The notes below the pieces were generated by a model. That model was not told the DNA's origin and ran no database searches. It worked only from the letters and a program-made list of their open reading frames with translations. From SLST01 sp964458555 (lineage in GTDB: Bacteria; Spirochaetota; Spirochaetia; DSM-27196; SLST01): a DNA stretch of 64,000 nucleotides. Every line of letters begins with the position of its first letter. Position 1 is the stretch's first letter. The stretch spans positions 1 to 64,000 of the forward strand of contig CAYWJH010000004.1 of the NCBI GenBank assembly GCA_964458555.1. The letters run 5' to 3'. The position numbers and the translations under genes are program-made. Shown one piece after another: positions 7,889 through 17,351 of the stretch.

Positions 7889-8785
7889 CTACTCGTCGTC
7901 GAGCGGCGAGATGATCAGCTCGCCGTTCTCCTCGCGGACGCGGAGCCTGCTGTTCGGCCTGATACCCAGGCGCTCCATCTCGTCGTGCGGTAGCTGGAGC
8001 CGCCCCACCTTGTCGACGAGCACGAACTCCTCGTGCGTCGCGTCCGAGTCGGGAAAGAGCCCGTCGGCACGCGCCTCCACGTCGTGCTCGAAGACTTTGC
8101 GGTAGAGGTGCCTCCGGATGAACTCGCTCGACGTCTTGCCGTCGCGAATCGCGACCACGCGGTCGACCGCACGCGAGAGTTGGCGGTCGTGGGTCACGAT
8201 GACCACGGTGATCCCCAGCTCGCGGTTGAAGCGACGAAATACGTCCATGATCGCGTCGGTGGTCTGCGTGTCCACCGCGCCGGTCGGTTCGTCGGCGAGC
8301 AACAGCGGCGGGTTGTTCGCCAGGCCGATCGCGATCGCCACCCGCTGCTGCTCGCCCCCGGAGAGCTGATCGAGCCGGCTCTTCTCCCGATGCGAGAGGC
8401 CCACCAGATCGAGCAATTCGCGCGCCCACTGTCGCCTTCTCTTGCCGGCGATCTGCATGGGCAGCTCGACGTTCTCGACGGCCGTGAGATAGGGGATGAG
8501 GTTGCGCGCTGAGTTCTGCCACACGAAGCCGATCGTGTTCCGCCGGTACGCGACGAGGCCGGGGTCGTCGAGCTTGAGGATGTTCGTGTCGTTGACGGTG
8601 ACCTGACCGGCCGACGGTATGTCGAGCCCACCGAGAATGTTGAGCAGCGTGCTCTTGCCGCTCCCGCTGTTGCCGATGATCGCCATCAGCTCGCCGTCCT
8701 CGACGTCGAGGTCGAGCCCCTGCAGCGCGACCACCTCGGTGTCGAGCGTCTTGTAGATCTTCACCAGGTTATCGCAGTGAATCAT
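7889..8785 (-). CDS. ABC transporter ATPase with C-terminal AbrB-like domain
   Basis: 298 residues, about 70 longer than its LolD/MacB-type relatives. The ATPase has Walker A GNSGSGKST (about 36-44), signature LSGGEQQRVAIA and Walker B LLLADEPTGAVD. After a linker, residues about 250-295 read VLVDKVGRLQLPHDEMERLG then IRPNSRLRVREENGELIISP, which matches the swapped-hairpin AbrB/MazE fold (x-D-x-x-G-R-[IL]-x-[IL]-P ... LG-[IL]-x-x-[GN]-[ST]). It is the last gene of a five-gene export operon; its ATG overlaps the previous stop. The tail could dimerise the ATPase or bind DNA. The ATPase call is firm and the tail is inferred from motif. Confidence 0.85.
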   Translation of the reverse strand: MIHCDNLVKIYKTLDTEVVALQGLDLDVEDGELMAIIGNSGSGKSTLLNILGGLDIPSAGQVTVNDTNILKLDDPGLVAYRRNTIGFVWQNSARNLIPYLTAVENVELPMQIAGKRRRQWARELLDLVGLSHREKSRLDQLSGGEQQRVAIAIGLANNPPLLLADEPTGAVDTQTTDAIMDVFRRFNRELGITVVIVTHDRQLSRAVDRVVAIRDGKTSSEFIRRHLYRKVFEHDVEARADGLFPDSDATHEEFVLVDKVGRLQLPHDEMERLGIRPNSRLRVREENGELIISPLDDE

Positions 8786-9471
8786 TCAGCGTGCTCCATG
8801 ACGAGACCGTTCTCCATTTCGATGACGTGGTCGGCGAGCTCCATCATCGCCGGGTCGTGCGTCGTCATCACGACCGTAACGCCCTCCTCCTCGATCAGCC
8901 GCTTGAGGATCGCGACGACATGCACGCCGGTCACGGTGTCGAGCTCCGCGGTTGGTTCGTCCGCGTAGATGACGCGGGGCCGATGCGCTATCGCGCGGGC
9001 GATCGCGACTCGCTGCTGTTCGCCGCCCGACATCTCGAACGGCCGGTGCGTCATCCGGCTCTGCAGCCCCACGAGGTCGAGACACTCCCTCACCCGCTCC
9101 TCGCGCTCGGCGTAGGGGATTCCCGCCACGCGCATGCGGAAGTCGACGTTCTCCTGCGCGGTCATGAGCGCGACGAGCGCGATCGTCTGGTAGACGAAGC
9201 CTATCTCGTGACGCCGGAACCGGTCGCGCTCGTGATCGCCCATGCGAAGCACATCGACCTGCCCGTAGTGCAGGCTTCCCGCGCTCGGCCGGTCGAGGAG
9301 CCCCAGGAGGTTGAGGAGCGTCGTCTTGCCCGACCCAGACCGGCCCCGGATCACCGTGAGGCTGCCGTCGGGGATCGTGAGCGAGACGTGCTTCACCGCC
9401 TCTACGATGGAGGAGCCGACGCGAAAGCTCCGGTCCAGCCCCTCGACGTGAATCGCGCGATCGGTCATCAC
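8782..9471 (-). CDS. ABC transporter ATPase, LolD/MacB type
   Basis: 229 residues, the standard length. It carries Walker A GRSGSGKTT, Q-loop QTIALVALMTAQENV, signature MSGGEQQRVAIARAIA, Walker B VIYADEPTAELD and the switch His in TTHDPAMM. It powers the FtsX-like permease encoded just upstream (ATGA overlap at 9468-9471). The operon has a second, longer ATPase, so the two may form a heterodimer on a permease that already contains both membrane halves. Confidence 0.9.
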   Translation of the reverse strand: MMTDRAIHVEGLDRSFRVGSSIVEAVKHVSLTIPDGSLTVIRGRSGSGKTTLLNLLGLLDRPSAGSLHYGQVDVLRMGDHERDRFRRHEIGFVYQTIALVALMTAQENVDFRMRVAGIPYAEREERVRECLDLVGLQSRMTHRPFEMSGGEQQRVAIARAIAHRPRVIYADEPTAELDTVTGVHVVAILKRLIEEEGVTVVMTTHDPAMMELADHVIEMENGLVMEHAE

Positions 9472-12332
9472 TCCTCCCCCAGCTTGACGGCCTGGTGGAT
9501 CCGGATGCGGAACAGGAAGACCGACAGGATCCCGAATCCCAGAAAGAGCATAACGACGACGAAGGCGGCGATGCGCAGCTCGTCGACGAGCAACGAGACC
9601 ACGCGGATGGGCGGAACCGTCTGCTCCGCGTTGCGAATCACCTGCAGCAGCGGTACGAACAACCGGCTCGCGAGCCGTCCGATGCCGAAGCCGGCGACGA
9701 CCGCGGCGCCGGAAATGAACAGCTGCTCGAAGCCGAGCATGGCAACGATCGCCGCGCGGCTCATCCCCATCGCGCGAAAGAGACCGAATTGCAGCGTCCG
9801 CTCGCGGATGGAGAAGGTCCAGTAGAGCAGGAACCCGACGAAGCAGACACCGAGGCTGACGAGAAAGCCGAGCGAGAGCGTCCCGTTGGTGCCCTGGAGC
9901 ATCGGGTCGTTACGCTCGCGGATGAGCTCCTGCTGCGCGTCGAGCAGCCGCACCGGACGGATGCCGGCGTCGGTGAACTGCTCGTAGATCGTGGCGCTGC
10001 TCGCGCCGTCCTCCAGATCGAGCCAGACCTCGTACGGTTCGAGCGCGGTGTTCGCGTGCAGGTAGTTGAGGTTCACGACCGCGAGGTGGCGGCTCCCGCT
10101 CGCGAACCGCGCGGCGTGCGGGTTGTAGCCGGGCCAGTAGTCGACGAGCCCGTAGACGTAGTAGAGCGTCGCCGGCTGGTCGGCCCAGGTGATGTAGATA
10201 GGGTCGCCCGGCTCGATGTCCGCGTCCTCGGCGAGCGACCGCGAGATGAGCGCCGCAGCCGGGCTTTCGGCGAGGAGGTTGAGGTAGTTGTACCAGTGCG
10301 CCGGCAGGAGGTCGTGGCGGAACCAGCCCACCTTGCCGAACTCCTGCGGGACGATTCCGAAGACCGCCGTCTGGGTGAACGACGCGCCTCCGAACTCGCG
10401 GCCGCTCGCGTTGGGCTCGTAGAAGACGCGCGTCGCCGCGGCCACGCCCTCGAGCTCCTCGAACCGGCGGAACTCGGGCTCTACGTATCGCCCCGACGCC
10501 TCCGGCTCGCCGAAGCCGCCGGACGTACCGAACCCGCCGGACGCCGCCGGGCCGGCGGACGCGGCGCCGGGGTCGACGACCTGCCTCCACTCCTCCTGCA
10601 CGACGATGTCCGCGCCAATGTTGTACCGCGTCCGCTCCTCGACGTTGAGGTTGAGCGTCCGCGCGGCGTCCGCGTTGTACACCCCTATGGAGATGCTCAG
10701 GATGAGGAAGAGCATCAGGAACTGGTCCTTGCCCCCGCCCCGGCCCACCTGAATGAGCGACGCGAAGAGCGCCGGCGGCCACCGCTTCGCGCCCGCGCGG
10801 TAGAGCAGCCGAATGAGCAGCGGATAGAAGCGCAGGAAGAGCAGCCCGAGTCCGAGCACAAAGAGCGTGGAGACGAAGAGCAGGACCGGGTCGAGCGCGA
10901 GCTCGGTTCCCTCGAGTCCGGTGAGCTGCACGAGCGCCTCGCGCTCGCGATAGCGGTAGAGCCCGTAGGCGGAGAACGCGATGAGCACGAGGTCGAGGAA
11001 GAGGACCTTCCACAACGGCCGCCTTCTCCCGCGCGCGCGGCGCTGCTTATGATGGACGATCGTCGTCCGCGAGGCCTGGAGCGCGGGCACGAGGATCGTC
11101 ACGAGCGCGACCGTCGCGGCGAGCGACCCGTAGAGCCAGGTGCGTCCGGTGATCTCGAGCTGGAGAGCCCGGCGCTGGACGAACTCGAGGAATCCGTTGG
11201 ACGCACCCAGGATCTGGCAGATAACCAGGCCCAGAAACGGTCCCGCCAGGACGCCGACGATAGCGAGCATCAGCCCCAGCAGGACGTAGGTGAGGAAGAC
11301 CTGCCAGACGTCGGCGCCGCGGCTCTTCATCAGCGCGATCTCGTTGCGCTCGTGGTCGATGAGCACCTGCGAGACCATGAAGAGGTAGAAGGCGAGCATG
11401 ATCAGCAGCGGTACCTGCAGGACCCAGAGCGTCATGGTGAGCGCCCGTTCGCGCACCATGTAGTCCTGCAGAATCCGGTACGCCGGTACGCGCACCGAGA
11501 AGCCGAGCTTGCGGGCGATCTGCGTGTACTCGTCCACGAAGTCGACCATGGGCGCAGCGTGCTCGCTCGACAGCGCGTGGTAGTCGTACGTGTAGTTCCA
11601 CCCGGCCTCGAGATTGCGCGTCGGATTGTCGTTCGCGATGACCCGGCGCACGTCCTCGTCGTGCATGATGAGCAGGTCGCGGTAGGAGCGGATAGGGGAG
11701 GTCCAGAAGACGTCCGACGGGTCTGCGACCTCGACGACTCCCACGATCTCCACGCGGTACGGCAACGGTAACTCACCCCGCGACGCAAAGAGATCGTACG
11801 TCTGGCCGTAGATCATCCTGCCGCTCGCGGCGGTCTCCCGGGTGATCACCGCCTCGAGAACCGGCGTATCGTCGGAGCGGGCCGCCCGCGGCGTCTCTCC
11901 CAACGCCGGCCGGACGCGCTCGAAGAATCCGCCAACCGACACGATCCCTGCAGGAACGGGATCGTCCTCCGGGAACCGGGGGTCGAAGAGCCGGAGGAAG
12001 TTCTGCTGCAGCCTCTGCGAGGCGGTCGTAATGGGCGCGACGATCCCGCGGCGCACCTCCCGATCGACCGCGTCGGTCAGCTCGTCGAATTCGGCGAGCG
12101 TCTCGCCGACCTCCGGGTCGAGCGTCATATACCCTTCGATCCGGACCGAGCCGGGGAAGATCCCGCTCGTCTCCTGGTAGATCTGCAGGTCGCGCATGAG
12201 CAGGCGCGTGAGGATCCCACGGCTGTAGATGGGGATCGTGGTAACCATCGCGACGGCGAGAATCACCCCCACGAGGAGGCTGGCGACCATCCACCGGTTG
12301 GCCGCCATCTTGCGGAGAACGAAGAGCAGCAC
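9468..12332 (-). CDS. Double FtsX-core ABC permease (MacB/LolCE-like)
   Basis: 954 residues, about twice a MacB membrane protein. There is an N-terminal helix (about 13-35), a large extracytoplasmic domain, then helices around 310-425 and a further pair around 455-505. A second extracytoplasmic domain (about 540-800) contains a Gly/Ser/Ala-rich loop. A final three-helix FtsX core lies at about 830-945 with RERTLQFGLFRAMGMS, the family's coupling-helix pattern, also seen earlier as HERNEIALMKSRG. It thus carries two FtsX cores in one chain and needs only ATPases. Mechanotransmission-type export or lipoprotein release is the likely role; the substrate is unknown. Confidence 0.85.
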   Translation of the reverse strand: MLLFVLRKMAANRWMVASLLVGVILAVAMVTTIPIYSRGILTRLLMRDLQIYQETSGIFPGSVRIEGYMTLDPEVGETLAEFDELTDAVDREVRRGIVAPITTASQRLQQNFLRLFDPRFPEDDPVPAGIVSVGGFFERVRPALGETPRAARSDDTPVLEAVITRETAASGRMIYGQTYDLFASRGELPLPYRVEIVGVVEVADPSDVFWTSPIRSYRDLLIMHDEDVRRVIANDNPTRNLEAGWNYTYDYHALSSEHAAPMVDFVDEYTQIARKLGFSVRVPAYRILQDYMVRERALTMTLWVLQVPLLIMLAFYLFMVSQVLIDHERNEIALMKSRGADVWQVFLTYVLLGLMLAIVGVLAGPFLGLVICQILGASNGFLEFVQRRALQLEITGRTWLYGSLAATVALVTILVPALQASRTTIVHHKQRRARGRRRPLWKVLFLDLVLIAFSAYGLYRYREREALVQLTGLEGTELALDPVLLFVSTLFVLGLGLLFLRFYPLLIRLLYRAGAKRWPPALFASLIQVGRGGGKDQFLMLFLILSISIGVYNADAARTLNLNVEERTRYNIGADIVVQEEWRQVVDPGAASAGPAASGGFGTSGGFGEPEASGRYVEPEFRRFEELEGVAAATRVFYEPNASGREFGGASFTQTAVFGIVPQEFGKVGWFRHDLLPAHWYNYLNLLAESPAAALISRSLAEDADIEPGDPIYITWADQPATLYYVYGLVDYWPGYNPHAARFASGSRHLAVVNLNYLHANTALEPYEVWLDLEDGASSATIYEQFTDAGIRPVRLLDAQQELIRERNDPMLQGTNGTLSLGFLVSLGVCFVGFLLYWTFSIRERTLQFGLFRAMGMSRAAIVAMLGFEQLFISGAAVVAGFGIGRLASRLFVPLLQVIRNAEQTVPPIRVVSLLVDELRIAAFVVVMLFLGFGILSVFLFRIRIHQAVKLGEE

Positions 12333-12335
12333 GCC

Positions 12336-13559
12336 TTACCTCAGCACCACGTCTTCGCCTTCCTCGAGCCCGCGCACGATCTCGACTTCGGTCGCGGTCT
12401 CGAGGCCCACCTCCACGTCGCGCTCGACGCGCACGCCGTTGACCAGGACGTGGACGTAACGGCGCGTCGAGTATCGCTGCACCGCGCGCTTGGGCAGCAC
12501 GAGGACGTCCTCGCGTTCGGCGAGGATGAGCTGCGCGGTCGCGTTGGTGCCCAACCGGGCCTCCGGGATCGCGCTCGCGGGACGGATGTGAACGGTATCC
12601 TCGTACTCTTCGCGCTGGTCGAACGGGACGCTGGTCGGCGTCAGGATCACGGTTCCGGAGTACTCGGCGTCGCCGACGGTGATCGTACACTCCATCCCCA
12701 CGCTGAACTCGTTCGCGTCGCGCCCCTCGTACTCGAAGACGAGGTCGGTCGGGTCGGCGATGCGGACGATCCGCTGGAACGCCTGGACGATCTCACCCTC
12801 TTCGGCCTGGCGACTGATCCACGTGACCCTGCCGGATATGGGAGCGTAGAGCTTCGTCGCCTCGAGCTCTTCGCGCAGCCGCTCCAGGCGGATTCGCACC
12901 GCCTCCACGTCGATGCGCGCGAGCTCGAGCGAGATGGGCGTCTCCCGCTCCCGGATGCGCTCGAGCGAGAGCTCGGCCTTGCGCAGTACGATCTCCTGTT
13001 CGTCGATCCGCCGGCGCAGGTCGCGTACCTGCTCGCTCTCCGCGCCGGTGACCTCTGCGAGCTCGAGCTCGTCGGCGAGGTCTTCGCGAAGCTGCCCGAG
13101 CCGCATCGCCGCGAGGTCACGATCGGCGAGCGCGAACTCGAGCGTGAACCGGTCGCCGTTCTGTTCGCGGGTACGCGCGAGCGCGAGCTCCGTGCGGCGA
13201 AGGTCGAGCTCAGCCTGCGCGATCTCGGCCTCGACGTTGTCCGTGTAGAGGTCGGCGATAAGGTCGCCCGCCGATACCTCGTCGCCGATCGCCACGTGCA
13301 TCGTCTTCAGCCGGCCGCCGCGGCGGTCGAAGAAGAGGTCCGACTGCGAGCCGGAGACGAAGCTGCCGAAGGCGCGAATCGTGTCCTGCAGCGAGCCGCG
13401 CGAGACCGCCTCGGTGCGATAGCGTATGGGCGGCGGCTCGGCGAGCGGCGGTGCGAGAATCTCCTCCTCCTGCGGAAGCAGAAAGCACGAGGAGAGCAGC
13501 AGTGGGACGAGAACCGGAACGAGCCGGAACACCCGGCGGATGAAACGTGTCGTGAACAT
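12336..13559 (-). CDS. Lipoprotein periplasmic adaptor (MacA/HlyD family)
   Basis: 407 residues. A signal peptide ends in a lipobox (VLVPLLLSSC), so the protein should be lipid-anchored. The biotinyl-lipoyl-like half-motif GDEVSAGDLIADLY is at about 90-105, a long alpha-helical hairpin runs through about 110-235 (repeated RxxLxRxRE heptads), followed by LYAPISGRVTWISRQAEEGE and beta-barrel segments. This is the order seen in MacA/HlyD adaptors that bridge an ABC permease to the periplasm or outer membrane. It lies 3 nt upstream of the permease and 6 nt after the DUF4139 gene. No outer-membrane TolC-like gene is nearby. Confidence 0.85.
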   Translation of the reverse strand: MFTTRFIRRVFRLVPVLVPLLLSSCFLLPQEEEILAPPLAEPPPIRYRTEAVSRGSLQDTIRAFGSFVSGSQSDLFFDRRGGRLKTMHVAIGDEVSAGDLIADLYTDNVEAEIAQAELDLRRTELALARTREQNGDRFTLEFALADRDLAAMRLGQLREDLADELELAEVTGAESEQVRDLRRRIDEQEIVLRKAELSLERIRERETPISLELARIDVEAVRIRLERLREELEATKLYAPISGRVTWISRQAEEGEIVQAFQRIVRIADPTDLVFEYEGRDANEFSVGMECTITVGDAEYSGTVILTPTSVPFDQREEYEDTVHIRPASAIPEARLGTNATAQLILAEREDVLVLPKRAVQRYSTRRYVHVLVNGVRVERDVEVGLETATEVEIVRGLEEGEDVVLR

Positions 13560-13565
13560 GGTACC

Positions 13566-15644
13566 CTACAGAGACTCTATGAAATGGCGGAGCGCGTTCC
13601 GCGCCTCGGATTCACGCTCGCGCGCGCGCCGCAGATCGGCCTGCAACTGCGCGAGCGTCTCTTCCTGCGATGCGAGCGTCTCCACGTACCGGCGATAGAG
13701 ATCGGTGCCGCTCTCGAGCACGCCCAGGTTCGCGCGGATTCGCTCCTGCGCGCGGAAGATGTCGTCGATCTCCTGCTCGATGCTGCGACGCTCGCGCTCG
13801 CGTTCGGCCACGGTCGACCGCAGCGACCGGATACGCTCCAGCTCGCGGGCGGTCTCGTCGTCGATGGTCCGCTGCGAGAGGTAGAAGCCGATTTGATCAT
13901 CGCCGATCGTCGACAGGCTCACGCTCTGCGAGCGCACGCGTTCCTCGGTGACCGTGAGCGTGCGGCTTGCTCCGGCGGCCACGTCCGTCTCGAAGCGGAA
14001 GGTCGACGCGGTCTCGCTCGCCGGACGCGCGTCGCCGGCGATTTCCCAGCCGCTCGACCGCGGGTGGACGACCAGCAGGTCCACGTCGTCCGCGCCGAGC
14101 CGTTCGAACACGTAATCGGTCTCACGCCGATCGCGGAGCGCGACGCGCAGCACGCCGTCGGTGATGCGGATGCGCGTGATCTCCTGCGGATCCGCGTCCT
14201 CTCGCACGAGCGCGGTGGTCTCCAGGTCGACCGCGTAGCTGACGAGACGCTCCTCGCCGTCGACGAGCTCCGGCAGCCGCGCGTCGCCTGCGTAGGTCGA
14301 CGCGTCGAAGACCGTCGCCGGTCCGGCCGGGAGCTGGAGCCCGGTCGCGTTGGTGAGCCGCACCGCGCTGAGCGGACGGTCGGGCAGCACGGTGCGGTCG
14401 AAGATCGCGAGACGCTCGGCGGGCATCCGCGCGGCGACGATGGGGATGAGCGCAGCGCCGCGCCGCGGGATCGACACGGGGTGATCGACGCGGTAGACAG
14501 CGCCGCCCTCGAGCCGCGCGGCCGAGGAGACGCCCTGGTCGAGGTCGATCGGCTGCGACTCGCGGCGAAGGCTGTCGGCGAGCTCGTCGTCGAAGTACGC
14601 CCCCGACTCCGCCGTGGGCTCCGCCGCGCGGGAAAGGCTCCGCGCCGGTGGCGACGGGACGTCGCGCTCGTAGCGCTGCGGCGCGAGGGCGACTCCAACG
14701 TCCGGTTCCACGCGCGGGCGCGAGGCGTAGATGGGCGAGTAGAGGTCCATCACGAAGGAGATGGGGCGTCCCGAGACGAGCCCGAGCGAGACATCGGTCC
14801 AGTCGACCTCGCCGGTGTTCTCCACGATCGCCCAGCCCTGGATCTGCGCACGGCCGTCGTCGTCGAGCACGAGCCGGTAGCTCGTCTTCCACACGGGCAC
14901 CGCGCGCACGTAGGCGACGCGAACGCGCCGCTCTCCTGCGCCGGAGAAGCGGATCGCGACGCTCTTGCGGTCCTGGTGACGGTTCTCCGCGATCACCGCG
15001 AGCGCCGCGTCGAGCTCGGCCTGCAGCGACGGGTCGGTGAACCGGATCGAGCGCATCTCGGCGAAGGCGAGCTGTCTCAAGCCCGCGTCGCTCAGCAGGT
15101 TGAGGATCGCCTCGCGCTCGGTGCCGGCGTCGGTCTGGCGGGTCCGGTATTCGACACCGGCGACGATGCCGGTCGCCGACACGGCCCCTTCGACGGCGAC
15201 GCGTTCGCCGCGGGCCCGGTTGACGAGCTCGGCGAGCGCCGGGTTGTCGGCGACGTCGAGCGAGAAGCTGTCGAGAATGCGCGACAGCGGGTCCTGCGAG
15301 GGATAGGTCACCGCGGTGACCGAGCCTCCGTCGAAGTCCTGGAGGACGAGGCTCTTGAGCAGGTCGTCGATGTCGCCGGCGGCCACCGTGAGGGCGATCT
15401 CCGTGGTGCCGGTCACGACCCCGTCGTGCTGGAAGTAGCCGACGCCGCTGGTGAAGAGGTCGACCGCGCTCACCGGCAGGCGCGCCACGGTGCCGAGGTC
15501 GCGGTAGGCCGGCGGCGACGTCCCCTCGCCCTCCTGCGTAACGCCGGTGGCGGAAAGCGAGACGAGACCCAGGGCTGTGAGGAGGACGACCACGGGGAGC
15601 AGCGGTCGCATGCTGCGCGAGCGGGGAGCAGTCGTGTGCGGCAT
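13566..15644 (-). CDS. Secreted DUF4139-like protein
   Basis: 692 residues from ATG 15644; ATG 15611 is an alternative. The signal sequence MRPLLPVVVLLTALGLVSLS lies a few residues in. The first half is beta-rich. The middle (about 270-560) resembles DUF4139, found in MuiA-like envelope proteins (SIPRRGAALIPIV; LPAGPATVFDASTYAGDARL; LVSYAVDLETTALV). The last 100 residues are an Arg/Glu-rich coiled coil. Function in the family is unknown. Being first in the export operon suggests a periplasmic partner of that transporter. It has its own promoter upstream. Confidence 0.6.
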   Translation of the reverse strand: MPHTTAPRSRSMRPLLPVVVLLTALGLVSLSATGVTQEGEGTSPPAYRDLGTVARLPVSAVDLFTSGVGYFQHDGVVTGTTEIALTVAAGDIDDLLKSLVLQDFDGGSVTAVTYPSQDPLSRILDSFSLDVADNPALAELVNRARGERVAVEGAVSATGIVAGVEYRTRQTDAGTEREAILNLLSDAGLRQLAFAEMRSIRFTDPSLQAELDAALAVIAENRHQDRKSVAIRFSGAGERRVRVAYVRAVPVWKTSYRLVLDDDGRAQIQGWAIVENTGEVDWTDVSLGLVSGRPISFVMDLYSPIYASRPRVEPDVGVALAPQRYERDVPSPPARSLSRAAEPTAESGAYFDDELADSLRRESQPIDLDQGVSSAARLEGGAVYRVDHPVSIPRRGAALIPIVAARMPAERLAIFDRTVLPDRPLSAVRLTNATGLQLPAGPATVFDASTYAGDARLPELVDGEERLVSYAVDLETTALVREDADPQEITRIRITDGVLRVALRDRRETDYVFERLGADDVDLLVVHPRSSGWEIAGDARPASETASTFRFETDVAAGASRTLTVTEERVRSQSVSLSTIGDDQIGFYLSQRTIDDETARELERIRSLRSTVAERERERRSIEQEIDDIFRAQERIRANLGVLESGTDLYRRYVETLASQEETLAQLQADLRRARERESEARNALRHFIESL

Positions 15645-15651
15645 CACCGCT

Positions 15652-15680
15652 ACTCTACCCCGTCCGGGAGCCTTGCGCAA
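15652..15680 (-). promoter_or_regulatory. Promoter of the export operon
   Basis: TTGCGC (15680-15675), 17 nt, TAGAGT (15657-15652), then 7 nt to ATG 15644. There is no good ribosome site, so the transcript may start at or near the start codon. Confidence 0.55.
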
Positions 15681-15698
15681 CGAAAAGACGGTGAGCTC

Positions 15699-17351
15699 TC
15701 AGTGTACGGTATCCGCCCCGCCGTCGCCAACGGCGTCGAGCCCGGCGCGCAACTCGGCGAAGTTCTCTACGTTCGTCGCCCCGATCTGTTCGATGTCGCC
15801 GGCGAGCTTCTCGACGGTGGTCGCGAGCCCGCGCAGCTCCTCGATGAGGCGCGTGATCTCCTCCGCGCGCGCGACCACGTCTTCGATACCCTCGGTTTCG
15901 GAGGCGAGATCGCCGCTCATCGACGTGAGCGCCTCACGGACGCGTTCGTTGACGCGGCGCAGGTCACCGGTGGTCGCCTCGATCTCGCCGTGCCCGCTTG
16001 CGAGACGGTCGAGACCGCCGATGATCGTGTCGAGCAGGCCGCGCACGTCCTCGACCGACGCGGTGATCTCCTCGAAAACCGACGTGAGCGTCGCGCTTTC
16101 CGCGACGGTCTGCTCGTTGATCTGCCGGTTCTCCGTGAGCGTGTCGCGGATGATGCGGGAATTCGCGGAGGTCTCGTCGGCGAGCTTGCGGATCTCTTCG
16201 GCGACGACCGCGAAGCCGCGGCCCGCGTCGCCGGCGTGCGCGGCCTCGATCGCCGCGTTCATCGCGAGCAGGTTGGTCCGCGCGGCGACGCTCTGGATGA
16301 CGGTGATGACCTCGAGGACCCGTTCGGACATGGAGGACATCTGGCCGAAGCTCTCGACCGCGCGGGAAAGGGTCTCGCTCGCACGGCCGGAGGTCTCCAC
16401 GAGTCGCCCCACGATATCGGTACGCCGATGCACGTCGTCGCGCATCTCGATCACGTTCCCGGTGATCGAGGCGATGGTCGCGCCCGTCGAGTCGATCGCG
16501 CGCGTCTGCTCCTCCATGACCTCGTTGACGGTGTCCTTCGAGCGCTCGATCTTCGCGTTCGCCTCGCGGGTGGCGCCGACGCTCCCGTCGAGCCCGGCAA
16601 GGTGCTTGCTGATCGCTCCCAGGTCGCCGGTCATGCGCTCGGAGACGCGGGCGTTCTCCGCCGCGCTCTCCTTGAGCCGCTCGCCGACGTTGAACGCGTC
16701 GCCGAGCCGCTCGACGAGTCCGGAGAGGCGAGTCAGGCGCCGGTCGCTCTCCGCGGCCTGATCGGCCACGAGCCGCTGGGTGCGCTGGTTCATCCGAAAG
16801 ATCTGGAGGATGAACAGCGCCGTGAAGACGGTGAGCAGCAGCGCGACGAGGAACTCCGAGAGCCCGGATTCGAGGCCGAGCGCCGCGAGCGCGGGCCGCA
16901 CCCGCAGCGCGTACTGCAGAACGACCGCGCCTGCGCCGGCGCCGATGATCATGACGACCTGCCACGTCGCGTAGGCGAGCAGCGGTGCGGTCGTGAAGAC
17001 CGGAATCATGTACGTCGTCTGGATGTAGATGTCGTTCGGCGAGCCGATCTCGCGCATCATGAACAGCCCGACCGCCGCGAAGAGAAAGAGCAGCACGGTG
17101 GCGACCGAGACGGGCCGGAACGCGCCGCGGAGGATGCCGACGGTGGAGACGCCGAGCAGGACGGCGATGCCCACCTCGGCGCCCCCCATAACGAAGGACG
17201 CCTCGGCGAGCCGGATGGCGCCGAGCACGAGGAACCCGAGCGACAGCGTCGCGTTCAGGAGGAAGAGCGAGGCCGCCTTCTCCCGAACGGCGACAACGTC
17301 GTTGCTGTACCTGTCCCGGCACCGTTGGAGAAGCGGGGCGGCGATACTCAC
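15699..17351 (-). CDS. Methyl-accepting chemotaxis-type receptor with six-helix membrane sensor
   Basis: 550 residues. The N-terminal 190 residues hold about six membrane helices with short loops and no periplasmic domain. A long helical signalling domain follows, with the conserved hairpin tip ARTNLLAMNAAIEAAHAGD and GRGFAVVAEEIRKLA (about 385-415), which binds CheA/CheW. It probably senses through or within the membrane (for example energy state or a hydrophobic ligand). It is the last gene of an operon with a sugar isomerase-like enzyme and an oxidoreductase, overlapping the isomerase stop by 4 nt, which hints at a shared sugar-related stimulus. Confidence 0.87.
   Translation of the reverse strand: MSIAAPLLQRCRDRYSNDVVAVREKAASLFLLNATLSLGFLVLGAIRLAEASFVMGGAEVGIAVLLGVSTVGILRGAFRPVSVATVLLFLFAAVGLFMMREIGSPNDIYIQTTYMIPVFTTAPLLAYATWQVVMIIGAGAGAVVLQYALRVRPALAALGLESGLSEFLVALLLTVFTALFILQIFRMNQRTQRLVADQAAESDRRLTRLSGLVERLGDAFNVGERLKESAAENARVSERMTGDLGAISKHLAGLDGSVGATREANAKIERSKDTVNEVMEEQTRAIDSTGATIASITGNVIEMRDDVHRRTDIVGRLVETSGRASETLSRAVESFGQMSSMSERVLEVITVIQSVAARTNLLAMNAAIEAAHAGDAGRGFAVVAEEIRKLADETSANSRIIRDTLTENRQINEQTVAESATLTSVFEEITASVEDVRGLLDTIIGGLDRLASGHGEIEATTGDLRRVNERVREALTSMSGDLASETEGIEDVVARAEEITRLIEELRGLATTVEKLAGDIEQIGATNVENFAELRAGLDAVGDGGADTVH

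Noticed and set aside
9495..11771. A 758-codon plus-strand frame opposite the permease
   Set aside because: Shadow of the double FtsX gene, which has membrane helices and family motifs; the antisense product is low-complexity and charged.
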